From: Nicoliella spurrieriana
GTDB taxonomy: Bacteria; Bacillota; Bacilli; Lactobacillales; Lactobacillaceae
DNA: 64,000 bases
NCBI RefSeq assembly: GCF_023380205.1
Contig: NZ_CP093361.1
Span: forward strand, 992,001-1,056,000
Direction of reading: 5' to 3'
This document shows positions 10,557 through 19,733 of the stretch, in pieces (position 1 is the first letter of the stretch; each line of letters starts with the position of its first letter). A program made the translations under genes and the position numbers. A model generated the notes under the pieces. That model searched no databases, was not told the DNA's origin, and was given only the letters and a program-made list of their open reading frames with translations.

Positions 10557-11872
10557 TGCTATCAACCATAACGAACGCTTTTAAGATAAAGGATATTAGA
10601 AATAAAATTCTCTTTACTCTAGGAGTACTGATTGTTTTTAGACTTGGTTCATTTATTACGGTTCCTGGTATAAACGCTAAGGCACTTCAAAGCGTTTCAT
10701 CTTCTGGATTGGTTAGCATTTTAAACACCTTTAGTGGTGGTGGATTAACAAACTATTCCATCTTTGCTATGGGTGTTTCACCGTATATTACTGCGCAAAT
10801 TGTTGTTCAACTTCTCCAAATGGATATCGTTCCTAAATTTGTGGAATGGGGTAAACAAGGTGAAGTTGGTCGACGTAAATTAAATCAGGTTACTAGAATT
10901 ATGACCGTTTTTCTTGCGTTTATTCAATCAGTCGGAATTACTGCTGGATTTAATACTTTAAGTAGTTTGAATTTAGTTAAGAATCCCGGGATTGGAACTT
11001 ATGTAAGTATCGGGATTATTCTAACCGGTGGTTCCATGTTAACAACCTGGATGGGGGATATGATTACTGATCGAGGAATTGGTCAGGGTGTTTCAATGAT
11101 TATCTTTGCTGGGATTGTTGCAAGAGTTCCAGTTGGAATTCAACAATTATATACTGATTATATTCTTGGTGAAAACGGTTCTGGTTTGTGGCAAGGAATT
11201 GCTTTCTTAGCTGCAATTGCGGTTGCCGTTTTAATTATTATTACTTTTGTTACATGGGTTCAACAAGCTGAACGTCGAATTCCGATCCAATATACAAGAC
11301 GGGTTTCTAGTTCAAATGATAGTAGTTATCTACCATTGAAAGTTAACGTTGCTGGAGTTATTCCAGTTATCTTTGCGAGTTCGTTTATTTCAACTCCGCA
11401 AACGATTTTAATTTACTTTGCAAATAACCACCAAAATGATACTTGGTATCAAATAATGTCACAAATATTTAATATGCAATCTATTTATGGTTCTATATTA
11501 TATACACTTCTGATTGTTGTCTTTACTTTCTTCTATGCTTTCGTTCAGGTCAATCCAGAAAAGCTTTCTGAGAATTTAACAAAGCAAGGTAGTTATATTC
11601 CAGGCGTTTGGCCCGGTAATGAGACTCAAACTTATATTTCTAGATTGTTAATGCGTTTGAGTGTAGTTGGTTCTGTTTTCTTAGGAATCGTTGCTTTGAT
11701 CCCATTGATTGCTCAAAACGTTTGGAATTTGAGTGAATCCGTTGGTCTAGGTGGTACTAGTTTGTTGATTATCGTTGGGGTTGCCATCGAAGCAATCAGA
11801 CAAATCAAGGGATTGATGATGAAACGTGAATATGTTGGATTCATCAAAGGATCAAGACCAACTGATTTATAA
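10556..11872 (+). CDS. secY: Preprotein translocase subunit SecY
   Basis: Channel subunit of the SecYEG translocon in the cytoplasmic membrane, 438 residues with ten hydrophobic segments. Seen motifs are RLGSFITVPGIN (28-39), the plug and helix 2 region, and FIKGSRPTDL at the C-terminus. The start overlaps the end of rplO by one base, and its ribosome binding site GAGGTG lies inside rplO. secY in the spc operon is the usual arrangement. Confidence 0.98.
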   Translation: MLSTITNAFKIKDIRNKILFTLGVLIVFRLGSFITVPGINAKALQSVSSSGLVSILNTFSGGGLTNYSIFAMGVSPYITAQIVVQLLQMDIVPKFVEWGKQGEVGRRKLNQVTRIMTVFLAFIQSVGITAGFNTLSSLNLVKNPGIGTYVSIGIILTGGSMLTTWMGDMITDRGIGQGVSMIIFAGIVARVPVGIQQLYTDYILGENGSGLWQGIAFLAAIAVAVLIIITFVTWVQQAERRIPIQYTRRVSSSNDSSYLPLKVNVAGVIPVIFASSFISTPQTILIYFANNHQNDTWYQIMSQIFNMQSIYGSILYTLLIVVFTFFYAFVQVNPEKLSENLTKQGSYIPGVWPGNETQTYISRLLMRLSVVGSVFLGIVALIPLIAQNVWNLSESVGLGGTSLLIIVGVAIEAIRQIKGLMMKREYVGFIKGSRPTDL

Positions 11873-11891
11873 AATCTAGGGGGATAATAGT

Positions 11892-12554
11892 ATGTCAATG
11901 AATCTTATTTTAATGGGACTACCTGGTGCCGGTAAGGGTACTCAAGCAGAATATATTGTTGAAAAGTATGGGATTCCTCACATTTCGACTGGAGATATTT
12001 TCCGGGCTGCGATTAAAGATCAAACTCCAATGGGAGTTGAAGCCAAGAAGTATATTGATAAAGGTGAATTGGTACCTGATGAAGTTACTTCTGGAATTGT
12101 TAAGGATCGTTTATCCCAGGGAGATACCGACAAGGGCTACATGCTTGATGGTTTTCCAAGAACTTTACAACAAGCTAATGATTTAGAAACCATCACAAGT
12201 GATCTCAATAAACCAATTGATGCAGTAATTAACATTGATGTTGATCCTAAATTATTGGTTGAGAGATTATCTGGTCGCTTTATTTGTAAGAATTGTGGTG
12301 CTACTTATCACAAATTATACAAAATGCCAAAAGTTAAAGATACTTGTGATGTTTGTGGCGGACATGAATTTTATCAACGTAGTGATGATAAACCGGAGAC
12401 AGTTAAGAATCGATTGGATGTTAACATCAAGATGAATACACCATTAATTGATTTTTACAAGAATAAAAATGTATTATTCACTGTTGATGGTAATCAGTCT
12501 ATTGAAGATGTTACTAACGCAATTACAAAAATCCTTGATAAATTTACTGTATAA
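11892..12554 (+). CDS. adk: Adenylate kinase, zinc-lid type
   Basis: Catalyses ATP + AMP = 2 ADP in the cytoplasm. 220 residues of the long-lid type. The P-loop GLPGAGKGT is at residues 9-17, the AMP site STGD at 32-35, and the lid carries four cysteines (132, 135, 152, 155) of a structural zinc site. Two ATGs (11892, 11898) are possible. Spacing to AGGGGGAT supports the first. It lies directly after secY, as in other Firmicutes. Confidence 0.97.
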   Translation: MSMNLILMGLPGAGKGTQAEYIVEKYGIPHISTGDIFRAAIKDQTPMGVEAKKYIDKGELVPDEVTSGIVKDRLSQGDTDKGYMLDGFPRTLQQANDLETITSDLNKPIDAVINIDVDPKLLVERLSGRFICKNCGATYHKLYKMPKVKDTCDVCGGHEFYQRSDDKPETVKNRLDVNIKMNTPLIDFYKNKNVLFTVDGNQSIEDVTNAITKILDKFTV

Positions 12555-12587
12555 TTTCTCTTTAATATCAATTTATTGTTGATATAA

Positions 12588-12616
12588 TTGTTCAGTTGCA
12601 TTTTGTGTGCTAAACT
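12588..12616 (+). promoter_or_regulatory. Probable internal promoter before infA
   Basis: TTGTTC (12588-12593), 17-nt spacer, TAAACT (12611-12616). It stands in the 144-nt adk-infA gap and would let infA-rpmJ-rpsM-rpsK-rpoA-rplQ be transcribed apart from the upstream genes. Confidence 0.45.
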
Positions 12617-12667
12617 ATCCTATGTATGTAGGATTGAGAAGCTAATTACTATTGATTTAGTATTAGC
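12617..12667 (+). promoter_or_regulatory. Two hairpins in the infA leader
   Basis: Hairpin 1 is ATCCTA (12617-12622) with TAGGAT (12629-12634) around a 6-nt loop. Hairpin 2 has arms 12641-12651 and 12658-12667, ten base pairs with one bulged T, loop TTGATT. Neither is followed by a T run, so they are not plain terminators. A role in control of infA is inference. Confidence 0.5.
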
Positions 12668-12698
12668 ATAATCTATAAATTTCTAGGAGGATTTTTCT

Positions 12699-12917
12699 TT
12701 GTCAAAAGATAATGTCATTGAAGTTGAAGGTAAAGTTTTAGAAACTTTACCTAATGCAATGTTTCGTGTTGAATTAGAAAACGGACATGATATTTTGGCT
12801 CATGTTTCAGGTAAAATTAGGATGCATTACATTCGAATTTTACCTGGTGATAAGGTTACTGTGGAGTTATCTCCATATGATCTAACTAAGGGCCGAATAA
12901 CATACCGTTTCAAGTAA
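12699..12917 (+). CDS. infA: Translation initiation factor IF-1
   Basis: IF-1 binds the 30S A site during initiation. 72 residues, one OB-fold. [21 protein letters not shown] and GRITYRFK at the end are canonical. TTG start at 12699 after CTAGGAGG. It is followed by rpmJ, as in B. subtilis. Confidence 0.98.
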   Translation: MSKDNVIEVEGKVLETLPNAMFRVELENGHDILAHVSGKIRMHYIRILPGDKVTVELSPYDLTKGRITYRFK

Positions 12918-12942
12918 AACTTTTGTTTAGGAGGCAATTAGA

Positions 12943-13059
12943 ATGAAAGTACGTCCATCAGTAAAACCAATGTGTGAAAATTGTAAAGTTATTAGACGTA
13001 AGGGCCGTGTTATGGTTATTTGTACTAACCCTAAGCACAAGCAACGTCAAGGTAAGTAA
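12943..13059 (+). CDS. rpmJ: Ribosomal protein L36, zinc-binding
   Basis: The smallest 50S protein, 38 residues: starts [19 protein letters not shown] and ends KHKQRQGK. Cys11, Cys14, Cys27 and a C-terminal His form the zinc ribbon typical of the C+ type. AGGAGG precedes the ATG. It sits between infA and rpsM. Confidence 0.97.
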   Translation: MKVRPSVKPMCENCKVIRRKGRVMVICTNPKHKQRQGK

Positions 13060-13088
13060 TTTATTATAAAAATAGGAGGTGAAAATTA

Positions 13089-13439
13089 ATGGCTCGTATC
13101 GCTGGAATTGATTTACCACGTGACAAGCGTATCGTAATCGGTTTAACTTACATCTTTGGTATCGGTAAGTCAAGATCACAAGAAATTCTTTCAAAAGCAA
13201 ATGTTTCTGAAGATGTTCGTGTTCGTGACTTAACTCCTGATCAAGAAGATAAGATTCGTGAAGTTGTTGACAATTACAAAATTGAAGGTGACTTGCGTCG
13301 TGAAGTAAGTATGAACATCAAGTTATTACAAGAAATTGGTTCATACCGTGGAATGCGTCACCGTCGTGGTTTACCTGTTAGAGGTCAACACACTAAGAAC
13401 AATGCTCGTACTCGTAAGGGTAAAAAGGGTAGTAAGTAA
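13089..13439 (+). CDS. rpsM: Ribosomal protein S13
   Basis: 30S head protein S13, 116 residues, contacting the 50S subunit and tRNA. Begins [40 protein letters not shown] lies near the C-terminus. AGGAGGTG precedes the ATG. Confidence 0.98.
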   Translation: MARIAGIDLPRDKRIVIGLTYIFGIGKSRSQEILSKANVSEDVRVRDLTPDQEDKIREVVDNYKIEGDLRREVSMNIKLLQEIGSYRGMRHRRGLPVRGQHTKNNARTRKGKKGSK

Positions 13440-13470
13440 AAATAATTATAGAAGGAGGTAAATAATTCTC

Positions 13471-13863
13471 ATGGCAACTAAGAAAAGAAATACACGTAAG
13501 CGTCGTGTAAAGAAAAATATTGAATCCGGTGTTGCTCATATTCACTCTACATTCAATAATACTTTAGTAATGATTACTGATACTCAAGGAAATGCAATTG
13601 CCTGGTCTTCTGCTGGTGCTTTAGGTTTCCGTGGTAGTCGTAAATCAACTCCTTTTGCTGCTCAAATGGCTGCAGAAGCTGCTGCTAAGACTTCAATGGA
13701 ACATGGTATGAAAACCGTTGAAGTAGCTGTTAAGGGTCCTGGTTCAGGTCGTGAATCAGCTATTCGTGCACTTCAATCTACTGGATTAGAAGTTTCAGCT
13801 ATTCGTGATGTAACTCCTGTTCCTCATAACGGATCTCGTCCTCCAAAGCGTCGTCGGGTTTAA
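13471..13863 (+). CDS. rpsK: Ribosomal protein S11
   Basis: 30S platform protein S11, 130 residues. [18 protein letters not shown] (residues 20-37) and the basic [11 protein letters not shown] end are diagnostic. GAAGGAGG precedes the ATG. Confidence 0.98.
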   Translation: MATKKRNTRKRRVKKNIESGVAHIHSTFNNTLVMITDTQGNAIAWSSAGALGFRGSRKSTPFAAQMAAEAAAKTSMEHGMKTVEVAVKGPGSGRESAIRALQSTGLEVSAIRDVTPVPHNGSRPPKRRRV

Positions 13864-13868
13864 GGTTA

Positions 13869-13906
13869 TTTATCCGTTATTTGCTTAACGGGAATAAACT
13901 TTTATT
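13869..13906 (+). promoter_or_regulatory. Hairpin between rpsK and rpoA
   Basis: CCGTTA (13874-13879) pairs with TAACGG (13886-13891). After a small internal loop TTTA (13869-13872) pairs with TAAA (13895-13898), followed by a short CTTTTATT. It looks like a weak attenuator or an mRNA-processing site before rpoA rather than a full terminator. Its function is not shown. Confidence 0.4.
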
Positions 13907-13941
13907 GACTCGCAACGCTTTGAAAGGGGTAGAAGATAAGA

Positions 13942-14892
13942 ATGATTGAATTTGAAAAACCTGATATTCATAAAATTGATGAAACCGATAACTATGGTGA
14001 AGTTGTTGTAGAACCATTAGAACGTGGTTATGGAACAACCCTTGGTAATTCTTTAAGAAGAATTTTACTTTCATCTTTACCTGGTGCTGCAATTACCAGT
14101 GTTCAAATCGATGATGTTTTACATGAATTTTCTACCATTAAGGGTGTTGTGGAAGATGTTACGCAAATTATTCTTAATGTTAAAAAAATTGATTTGAAAA
14201 TTGAAGGTTCAGATGATGTCGAAAAATCTTTTGAGATCAATGTTACTGGGCCCGCTAATGTTACTGCTGGTGATATTGAAGCTGACGCAGATGTTACGAT
14301 CTTAAATAAGGATTTACACATCGCTACGGTTGCAGAAGGAACTACTTTCCATATGCGTTTAACAGCAAATAAGGGTCGTGGTTATGTATCTGCAGATGAA
14401 AATAAGGAACAAAATGAAGGAATGCCAATCGGTGTTTTACCAGTTGATTCCATTTATACCCCAATCGAACGTGTAAACTATCAAGTTGAAAATGCACGGG
14501 TTGGTCACAAAGCTGATTATGATAAGTTAACGCTAGATGTTTGGACCAATGGTTCCATGACTCCTAGTGAAGCTGTTAGTTTAGCTGCTAAAATTCTAAC
14601 TGATCACCTTAATATGTTTGTTAACCTTACTGATGAAGCTAAGAATACAAAAGTAATGGTAGAAAAAGAAGAAACGCATAAGGAAAAGATGTTAGAAATG
14701 ACAATTGAAGAATTGGATCTTTCTGTTCGTTCTTACAATTGTTTAAAACGTGCTGGGATTAACACGGTTCAAGAACTTACTGATAAAAGTGAACCAGATA
14801 TGATGAAGGTTCGTAACTTAGGTCGTAAGTCACTTGATGAAGTTAAGGTTAAGCTAAATAACCTTGGTTTATCCCTACGTAAAGAAGATTAA
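13942..14892 (+). CDS. rpoA: RNA polymerase alpha subunit
   Basis: 316 residues. The N-terminal dimerisation domain (about 1-230) has [21 protein letters not shown]. The C-terminal domain (about 250-316) has [22 protein letters not shown] and [11 protein letters not shown] for UP-element and activator contacts. ATG preceded by AAAGGGG. Standard place between rpsK and rplQ. Confidence 0.98.
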   Translation: MIEFEKPDIHKIDETDNYGEVVVEPLERGYGTTLGNSLRRILLSSLPGAAITSVQIDDVLHEFSTIKGVVEDVTQIILNVKKIDLKIEGSDDVEKSFEINVTGPANVTAGDIEADADVTILNKDLHIATVAEGTTFHMRLTANKGRGYVSADENKEQNEGMPIGVLPVDSIYTPIERVNYQVENARVGHKADYDKLTLDVWTNGSMTPSEAVSLAAKILTDHLNMFVNLTDEAKNTKVMVEKEETHKEKMLEMTIEELDLSVRSYNCLKRAGINTVQELTDKSEPDMMKVRNLGRKSLDEVKVKLNNLGLSLRKED

Positions 14893-14909
14893 AAGGAGGA
14901 TATCCAGAT

Positions 14910-15293
14910 ATGAGTTACCGTAAATTACAACGCACTAGTGCTCACCGTCGTTCATTACTTCGTAATTTAACCACTGATTTATTAGTTAATGGTCAAATTA
15001 AGACTACTGAAGCACGTGCTAAAGAAGTTCGCTCAACCACTGACAAGATGATTACTCTTGGTAAGCGTGGAGATCTTAGTGCTCGTCGTAAGGCTGCAGC
15101 ATTTTTACAAAATGTTGTTGCTGATGCTAAGGAAAGTGGCGACACTGTAACTGTTCAAACTGCTTTACAAAAGCTCTTTGATGACGTTGCGCCTAAGTAT
15201 TCCGACCGTAATGGTGGATACACTCGCATGTACAAGACCATGCCTCGTCGTGGTGATGGTGCTGCGATGGTTATTTTACAATTAGTTGATTAA
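14910..15293 (+). CDS. rplQ: Ribosomal protein L17
   Basis: 50S protein L17, 127 residues, last gene of the superoperon. Begins [23 protein letters not shown] and ends [22 protein letters not shown] precedes the ATG. The next element is a structured RNA with a terminal T run. Confidence 0.98.
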   Translation: MSYRKLQRTSAHRRSLLRNLTTDLLVNGQIKTTEARAKEVRSTTDKMITLGKRGDLSARRKAAAFLQNVVADAKESGDTVTVQTALQKLFDDVAPKYSDRNGGYTRMYKTMPRRGDGAAMVILQLVD

Positions 15294-15317
15294 TTGTTTA
15301 TAATTTCATATTAAGTG

Positions 15318-15423
15318 AAATCACTAGGGTTAGTAATATAGAACGTTATGATGATGGGAATCCCGAGTCTAGTTCGAATGTAGATTTTTATCTACGCATT
15401 GCTAACCTGTTAGTGATTTTTTT
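15318..15423 (+). ncRNA. Unidentified structured RNA ending in a terminator, rplQ-ecfA1 gap
   Basis: A 9-bp perfect outer helix pairs 15318-15326 with 15411-15419, stacked on a 10-bp helix (one G-U) between 15328-15337 and 15398-15407, then a T run to 15423. The 60-nt interior is not a simple loop. GTAGAT (15380-15385) pairs with ATCTAC (15390-15395) around TTTT. GAAC (15341-15344) can pair with GTTC (15372-15375), enclosing GGG/CCC. This makes a branched, three-way-junction-like fold on a terminator stem. It surely can stop transcription after rplQ. Whether it is also a riboswitch-like or small-RNA element is open. I could not match it to a known family by eye. Confidence 0.6.
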
Positions 15424-15461
15424 ATACATAAATTTACTAAAGTAGAATTGAGGGATTACCA

Positions 15462-16301
15462 ATCGAGGATTACATTATTAAAGTTAATCATTTAAAATAT
15501 AGATACTCAGAAAATGATGACTATTCATTGAATGACGTTTCATTTAATGTTAAACGGGGTGAATGGCTATCGATTATCGGTCACAACGGTAGTGGGAAAA
15601 GCACTCTGGTTAGCGCGTTAGATGGACTAATTAGTATTGATAGTGGTTCAATTGAAGTGGATTCGATTGATTTAAATCCTGATTCGGTTTGGGAAGTTCG
15701 GGATCGAATTGGATTGGTGTTTCAAAATCCTGATGATCAATTTGTTGGTGCAACTGTTGAAGATGATGTTGCATTTGGTCTGCAAAATCATAATATTGAA
15801 TATAATCAGATGCATCAAATTGTTAATAAAGCATTAGATGCAGTTGGTATGAGTGCCTTTAAAATGAAATCGCCGTCTAATTTATCTGGTGGCCAAAAAC
15901 AACGAGTTGCGCTAGCTGGAATTATCGCTTTGCATCCACAAATTATTATTTTAGATGAATCTACTAATATGTTAGATCCAGCTGGTAAAGAACAAATTCT
16001 GTCAGTAATAATGGATTTAAAAGAACGCTATAAATTAACCGTCATTTCAATTACACATGACGTAAATGAATTAAAATTAGCTAACCGCATTCTAGTTATG
16101 AATGATGGGAAGGTTGTTGATGAAAACACGCCATCAGAAATATTTAGCCAACCTCAAAAATTGATTAATATGGGGTTAACATTGCCATATCCGGAAATAA
16201 TTAAACGCCATCTAAACAAGTTAGGAGTTGAAACTCCTGACCAATATCTAAATGAAGGAGCATTTATAAAATGGATTCAACAATTTCCTTTGAAAAAGTA
16301 A
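15462..16301 (+). CDS. ecfA1: ECF transporter ATPase EcfA1 (probable ATC start)
   Basis: One of the two ATPases powering energy-coupling-factor vitamin uptake. Walker A GHNGSGKST at residues 40-48, signature LSGGQKQR, Walker B IIILDE. The first TTG in frame (15528) would remove the first beta strand and the A-loop tyrosines. The frame is open upstream and encodes IIKVNHLKYRY, typical of EcfA1. The only well-placed start after TTGAGGGA (6 nt spacing) is ATC at 15462, giving 279 residues, the usual family size. No ATG, GTG or TTG exists between the upstream stop (15438) and 15528. Confidence 0.9.
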   Translation: MEDYIIKVNHLKYRYSENDDYSLNDVSFNVKRGEWLSIIGHNGSGKSTLVSALDGLISIDSGSIEVDSIDLNPDSVWEVRDRIGLVFQNPDDQFVGATVEDDVAFGLQNHNIEYNQMHQIVNKALDAVGMSAFKMKSPSNLSGGQKQRVALAGIIALHPQIIILDESTNMLDPAGKEQILSVIMDLKERYKLTVISITHDVNELKLANRILVMNDGKVVDENTPSEIFSQPQKLINMGLTLPYPEIIKRHLNKLGVETPDQYLNEGAFIKWIQQFPLKK

Positions 16302-17152
16302 ATTATCTGTATCAACCCAATACACCATTTGAATCTAGGGCATTATTTGATATTGATTTTAATGTTGCCCATAAAGATTTTATTGCGTTAGTGGGACATA
16401 CTGGAAGTGGTAAATCAACTTTAATTCAACAAATTAATGGGTTGTTAATACCTACCTCTGGCTCAGTTATGATCAACGATATCATTTTAAATTTAAAGAC
16501 TGCTGTTAAACAAATTGATGGAGTTAAAAAAATAGTTGGAATGGTGTTTCAACAACCAGAAAATCAGCTATTTGAAGAAACGGTTGAAAAAGACATTGTT
16601 TTTGGCCCCCGTAATTTTGGGGTTCCTGAAGCTGAGCTCCATCAATTAGCAATTGATAGCCTAAAAATGGTCGGATTGAGTGAAAAGCTACTTAAACGCT
16701 CACCATTTGAATTATCAGGTGGACAGATGCGACGAGTCGCAATTGCTGGGATTCTAGCAATTCACCCGCAAATATTAGTATTAGATGAACCAACCGCAGG
16801 GCTGGATCCGGTGGGGCAGGCTGATATTATGAACCTAGTTGAGAAACTACGGACAAAATATGGGACGACTGTCGTATTAGTGACCCATCAAATGGAGCTA
16901 GTGGCAGAATTTGCTAATCGGGTCATTGTTTTAAGCCATGGGAAGTTGAAATTTAATGGGACTCCTAGAGAACTATTTAATGCCCCTGGCTTATTAACTA
17001 AAATGAATTTAGCAGTTCCACAGACAATTAGTTTTGTTGATCGGTTAACTAGTGCTGGCATTAAGCTTGATTCGTTTCCACTAACGCCCGATGAATTAAC
17101 AATGGCGCTGATGGATAAAATAAATTTTAAAATGAGTGGTGAAAATGAATAA
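16271..17152 (+). CDS. ecfA2: ECF transporter ATPase EcfA2
   Basis: Second ATPase of the ECF module, 293 residues. Walker A GHTGSGKST at 42-50, Q-loop MVFQQPENQLFEETV, signature LSGGQMRR, Walker B ILVLDEPTAGLDP. The start lies 31 nt inside the end of ecfA1, so the two are translationally coupled. AAGGAG precedes the ATG by 10 nt. Confidence 0.96.
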   Translation: MDSTISFEKVNYLYQPNTPFESRALFDIDFNVAHKDFIALVGHTGSGKSTLIQQINGLLIPTSGSVMINDIILNLKTAVKQIDGVKKIVGMVFQQPENQLFEETVEKDIVFGPRNFGVPEAELHQLAIDSLKMVGLSEKLLKRSPFELSGGQMRRVAIAGILAIHPQILVLDEPTAGLDPVGQADIMNLVEKLRTKYGTTVVLVTHQMELVAEFANRVIVLSHGKLKFNGTPRELFNAPGLLTKMNLAVPQTISFVDRLTSAGIKLDSFPLTPDELTMALMDKINFKMSGENE

Positions 17153-17939
17153 ATTATTACTAGGTCGATACATTCCGGGTGATTCTATTGTTCATCGAAT
17201 GGATCCTGCTTCTAAAATTATGTTATCAATCTTCTTTGTTTTGATTATTTTTTTTGCTAATAATGTGCTTACCTATGGCTTAATGATTGGATTGGCGTTT
17301 GTTTCTGTAGTAGCATCCAAAACGCCGCTACGGTTTTTTATTAGGGGAATTAGACCACTAATTTGGGTAATCATCTTTACAGTAGTGATTCAAATTTTAT
17401 TTGATAATACTGGTCGCATTATATTTAAGTATGGTTTTTTAATGGTGACCGATGATGGATTAAAGACGGCTGGATTTATTTTCTTACGATTTTTATTAAT
17501 TATTATTTTTTCAACCGTATTAACATTAACGACAGATCCGTTAGCAATTGCGACTGGAATTGAAAAGTTATTAATGCCATTAAAACGATTTAAATTTCCG
17601 GTTTATACCATGTCGCTTATGATTTCAATATCATTACGATTTGTGCCAACCCTAATGGATGAAACCGAGACGATTATTAAGGCCCAAAGTTCACGAGGGG
17701 TTAATTTTAAACAGGGGAATATTATTGTTCGTGCTAAAAAGATGGTTCCAATTTTAATTCCATTGTTTATTAGTTCATTTAAACATGCTGAAGGGCTGGG
17801 ACGTGCAATGGAAGCACGTGGATACCGCGATGGTGATAACCGTAGTCGTTATCATATTTATAAGGTTACCAAATTAGATATTTATACATGGTTGATTTTT
17901 ATTTTAGTGGGTATTTTAGTAATTACATTTAGGGGGTAA
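17145..17939 (+). CDS. ecfT: ECF transporter transmembrane scaffold EcfT
   Basis: Membrane coupling protein that joins EcfA1A2 to exchangeable S-components. About 264 residues with several hydrophobic helices. The cytoplasmic coupling helices contain two Ala-Arg-Gly-like motifs, SSRGVNF (about residue 185) and EARGYRDG (about 223), which bind the ATPases. An in-frame GTG at 17136 is possible, but the ATG at 17145 follows AGTGGTG and overlaps ecfA2 by 8 nt, so it is preferred. Confidence 0.94.
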   Translation: MNKLLLGRYIPGDSIVHRMDPASKIMLSIFFVLIIFFANNVLTYGLMIGLAFVSVVASKTPLRFFIRGIRPLIWVIIFTVVIQILFDNTGRIIFKYGFLMVTDDGLKTAGFIFLRFLLIIIFSTVLTLTTDPLAIATGIEKLLMPLKRFKFPVYTMSLMISISLRFVPTLMDETETIIKAQSSRGVNFKQGNIIVRAKKMVPILIPLFISSFKHAEGLGRAMEARGYRDGDNRSRYHIYKVTKLDIYTWLIFILVGILVITFRG

Positions 17940-17943
17940 GCAG

Positions 17944-18741
17944 TTGGCAAGGTTTAAAGTGGTGTTAGCTTATGATGGGACTAATTTTGCTGGATTTCAA
18001 AGGCAGCCGCATCAACGAACAGTTGAGGGTGTATTGACTAATGTTATTAATAAGATGGCTAAGCATCCTAATCCAGCAATTATTGTTTATGGTTCAGGTC
18101 GAACCGATGCTGGAGTGCATGCACTGGGTCAGGTGATTCACTTTGATTTTCCATTTAAAATTAGTGAAATTGGGATGTTAAAGGGAATTAATAGTATGTT
18201 GCCACTGGACATGGAAGTGAGCCAAGTTATCATTGTTGATGATGATTTTCATGCTAGATACGACGTTTCTGGAAAACGGTATCTGTATCGATTTGATTTA
18301 AGTGAATTTATAAACCCCTTTAAACGGTTTTATACTGGTCATTGGCGGTTTCCTGTGGATATCAATAGAATTAAGCAGGCAATTCCGTCGTTAGTCGGTG
18401 AACATGATTTTTCTAGCTTTGTTGCTTCTGGTTCCACGGCGAAAACAAACGTTAGAACAATTTATGAAGCCACTTGTTACTTAGATCGTAAGCAAAATGA
18501 AGTTGTGTTAGAATTTTATGGAAATGGATTTTTGTATAACATGGTTAGAATTATGGCTGGAGTATTGATTGAAATTGGCTCAAATCGAAGAGATGTCAAT
18601 GATATTGAGCGACTTTTTAAAGTTAAAAATCGGAATCAAGCTCGATTGACGGCACCGGCTAGTGGGCTTTATTTAAAAAGAGTTTACTATGAAGGTGATG
18701 ATCCTGACCACCCAACTAAATTACCAGTTAAACAAAGGTAA
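17944..18741 (+). CDS. truA: tRNA pseudouridine(38-40) synthase TruA
   Basis: Makes pseudouridine in the tRNA anticodon stem-loop. 265 residues. The catalytic Asp is D55 in GSGRTDAGVHALGQ. TTG start at 17944 after AGGGGG, 4 nt after the ecfT stop. ecfA1-ecfA2-ecfT-truA-rplM-rpsI is the common Firmicutes order. Confidence 0.97.
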   Translation: MARFKVVLAYDGTNFAGFQRQPHQRTVEGVLTNVINKMAKHPNPAIIVYGSGRTDAGVHALGQVIHFDFPFKISEIGMLKGINSMLPLDMEVSQVIIVDDDFHARYDVSGKRYLYRFDLSEFINPFKRFYTGHWRFPVDINRIKQAIPSLVGEHDFSSFVASGSTAKTNVRTIYEATCYLDRKQNEVVLEFYGNGFLYNMVRIMAGVLIEIGSNRRDVNDIERLFKVKNRNQARLTAPASGLYLKRVYYEGDDPDHPTKLPVKQR

Positions 18742-18748
18742 TTTTTTA

Positions 18749-18777
18749 TTGACTTTATTAGCTAATCTTTGTATCAT
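18749..18777 (+). promoter_or_regulatory. Promoter of rplM-rpsI
   Basis: TTGACT (18749-18754), 17-nt spacer, TATCAT (18772-18777), right after truA. Confidence 0.7.
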
Positions 18778-18783
18778 TGTAGT

Positions 18784-18855
18784 TGGTATTGTTTGCCCCA
18801 CAATAAAGCCCCGGAAACTTTTAGTTGGTGTCGAACAAACACAGAAACATGGAGG
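18784..18855 (+). promoter_or_regulatory. L13-type ribosomal leader
   Basis: The leader between the promoter and rplM is closed by GTTTG (18791-18795) pairing with CAAAC (18836-18840). Its inner part holds GCCCC, CCCCGGAAACTTTT and GGTGTCGAA blocks. This resembles the L13 leader described upstream of rplM in Firmicutes (family knowledge, recalled from memory). Feedback by L13 is the accepted idea for that family. Confidence 0.55.
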
Positions 18856-18863
18856 AATTCAAA

Positions 18864-19307
18864 TTGCGTACAACATATATGGCAAAACCAGGTGAAGTAG
18901 AACGCAAATGGTACGTAGTCGATGCAGATGGTATCGAACTAGGTCGTTTATCAACCGTAGTTGCTTCTATTTTAAGAGGAAAAAATAAACCTACATTTAC
19001 ACCAAACGTTGATACTGGTGATAATGTTATTGTTATTAATGCTTCAAAGATTGCTTTATCAGGTCGTAAGGCCGCTAACAAGGTTTACTACCATCACTCA
19101 AGTTACATTGGTGGTTTAAAATCTAAGACAGCTGGTCAAATGCGTGAAGATACCCCAGAAAAGTTAATTGAAACTTCTGTTAAGGGGATGTTACCTCATG
19201 GTACTTTGGGTCACCAAGTATTCTTGAAGTTACACGTATACGCTGGTGAAGATCACAAGCATGAAGCTCAAAACCCAGAAAAGTTAGACATTAGTAAATT
19301 AATTTAA
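18864..19307 (+). CDS. rplM: Ribosomal protein L13
   Basis: 50S assembly protein L13, 147 residues. A longer frame opens at 18825, but TTG at 18864 is 8 nt after GGAGG and gives the family start [20 protein letters not shown], so it is chosen. [20 protein letters not shown] near residue 110 is typical. Confidence 0.97.
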   Translation: MRTTYMAKPGEVERKWYVVDADGIELGRLSTVVASILRGKNKPTFTPNVDTGDNVIVINASKIALSGRKAANKVYYHHSSYIGGLKSKTAGQMREDTPEKLIETSVKGMLPHGTLGHQVFLKLHVYAGEDHKHEAQNPEKLDISKLI

Positions 19308-19320
19308 GGAGGGGACTAAT

Positions 19321-19713
19321 TTGGCTCAAGTACAATATCGCGGCACTGGTCGTCGTAAAGATTCAACTGCACGAGTACTCTTAGTACCCGGTACTGGTAA
19401 GGTTATCATTAATGATAAGCCAGTAGAAGAATACATTCCATTTCCAAACTTACGTGAAGTAATCATGCAACCATTCAATGTTACTGAAACTTTAGGTAAC
19501 TACGATGTTCATGCAAACGTAAATGGTGGTGGTTACTCTGGTCAATCTGGAGCAACTCGTCACGGAATTGCACGTGCATTACTAGATGTTGACCCTGATT
19601 TTCGTGGTCCATTGAAGCGTGCTGGTTTATTAACTCGTGACCCTCGGATGAAGGAACGTAAGAAACCAGGTTTGAAGAAGGCCCGTAAGGCTGGACAATT
19701 CTCAAAACGTTAA
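19321..19713 (+). CDS. rpsI: Ribosomal protein S9
   Basis: 30S protein S9, 130 residues, whose C-terminal tail (ending KAGQFSKR) reaches the P-site t[13 protein letters not shown] at the N-terminus, [16 protein letters not shown] near residues 65-80. TTG start at 19321 after GGAGGGG. Confidence 0.98.
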   Translation: MAQVQYRGTGRRKDSTARVLLVPGTGKVIINDKPVEEYIPFPNLREVIMQPFNVTETLGNYDVHANVNGGGYSGQSGATRHGIARALLDVDPDFRGPLKRAGLLTRDPRMKERKKPGLKKARKAGQFSKR

Positions 19714-19733
19714 AATTCAATTTTATACATTTT

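Noticed and set aside
15366-15385. TAGTTCGAAT resembling a tRNA T-loop
   Set aside because: No acceptor stem of 7 bp or anticodon arm can be drawn. It belongs to the structured RNA on the terminator stem.
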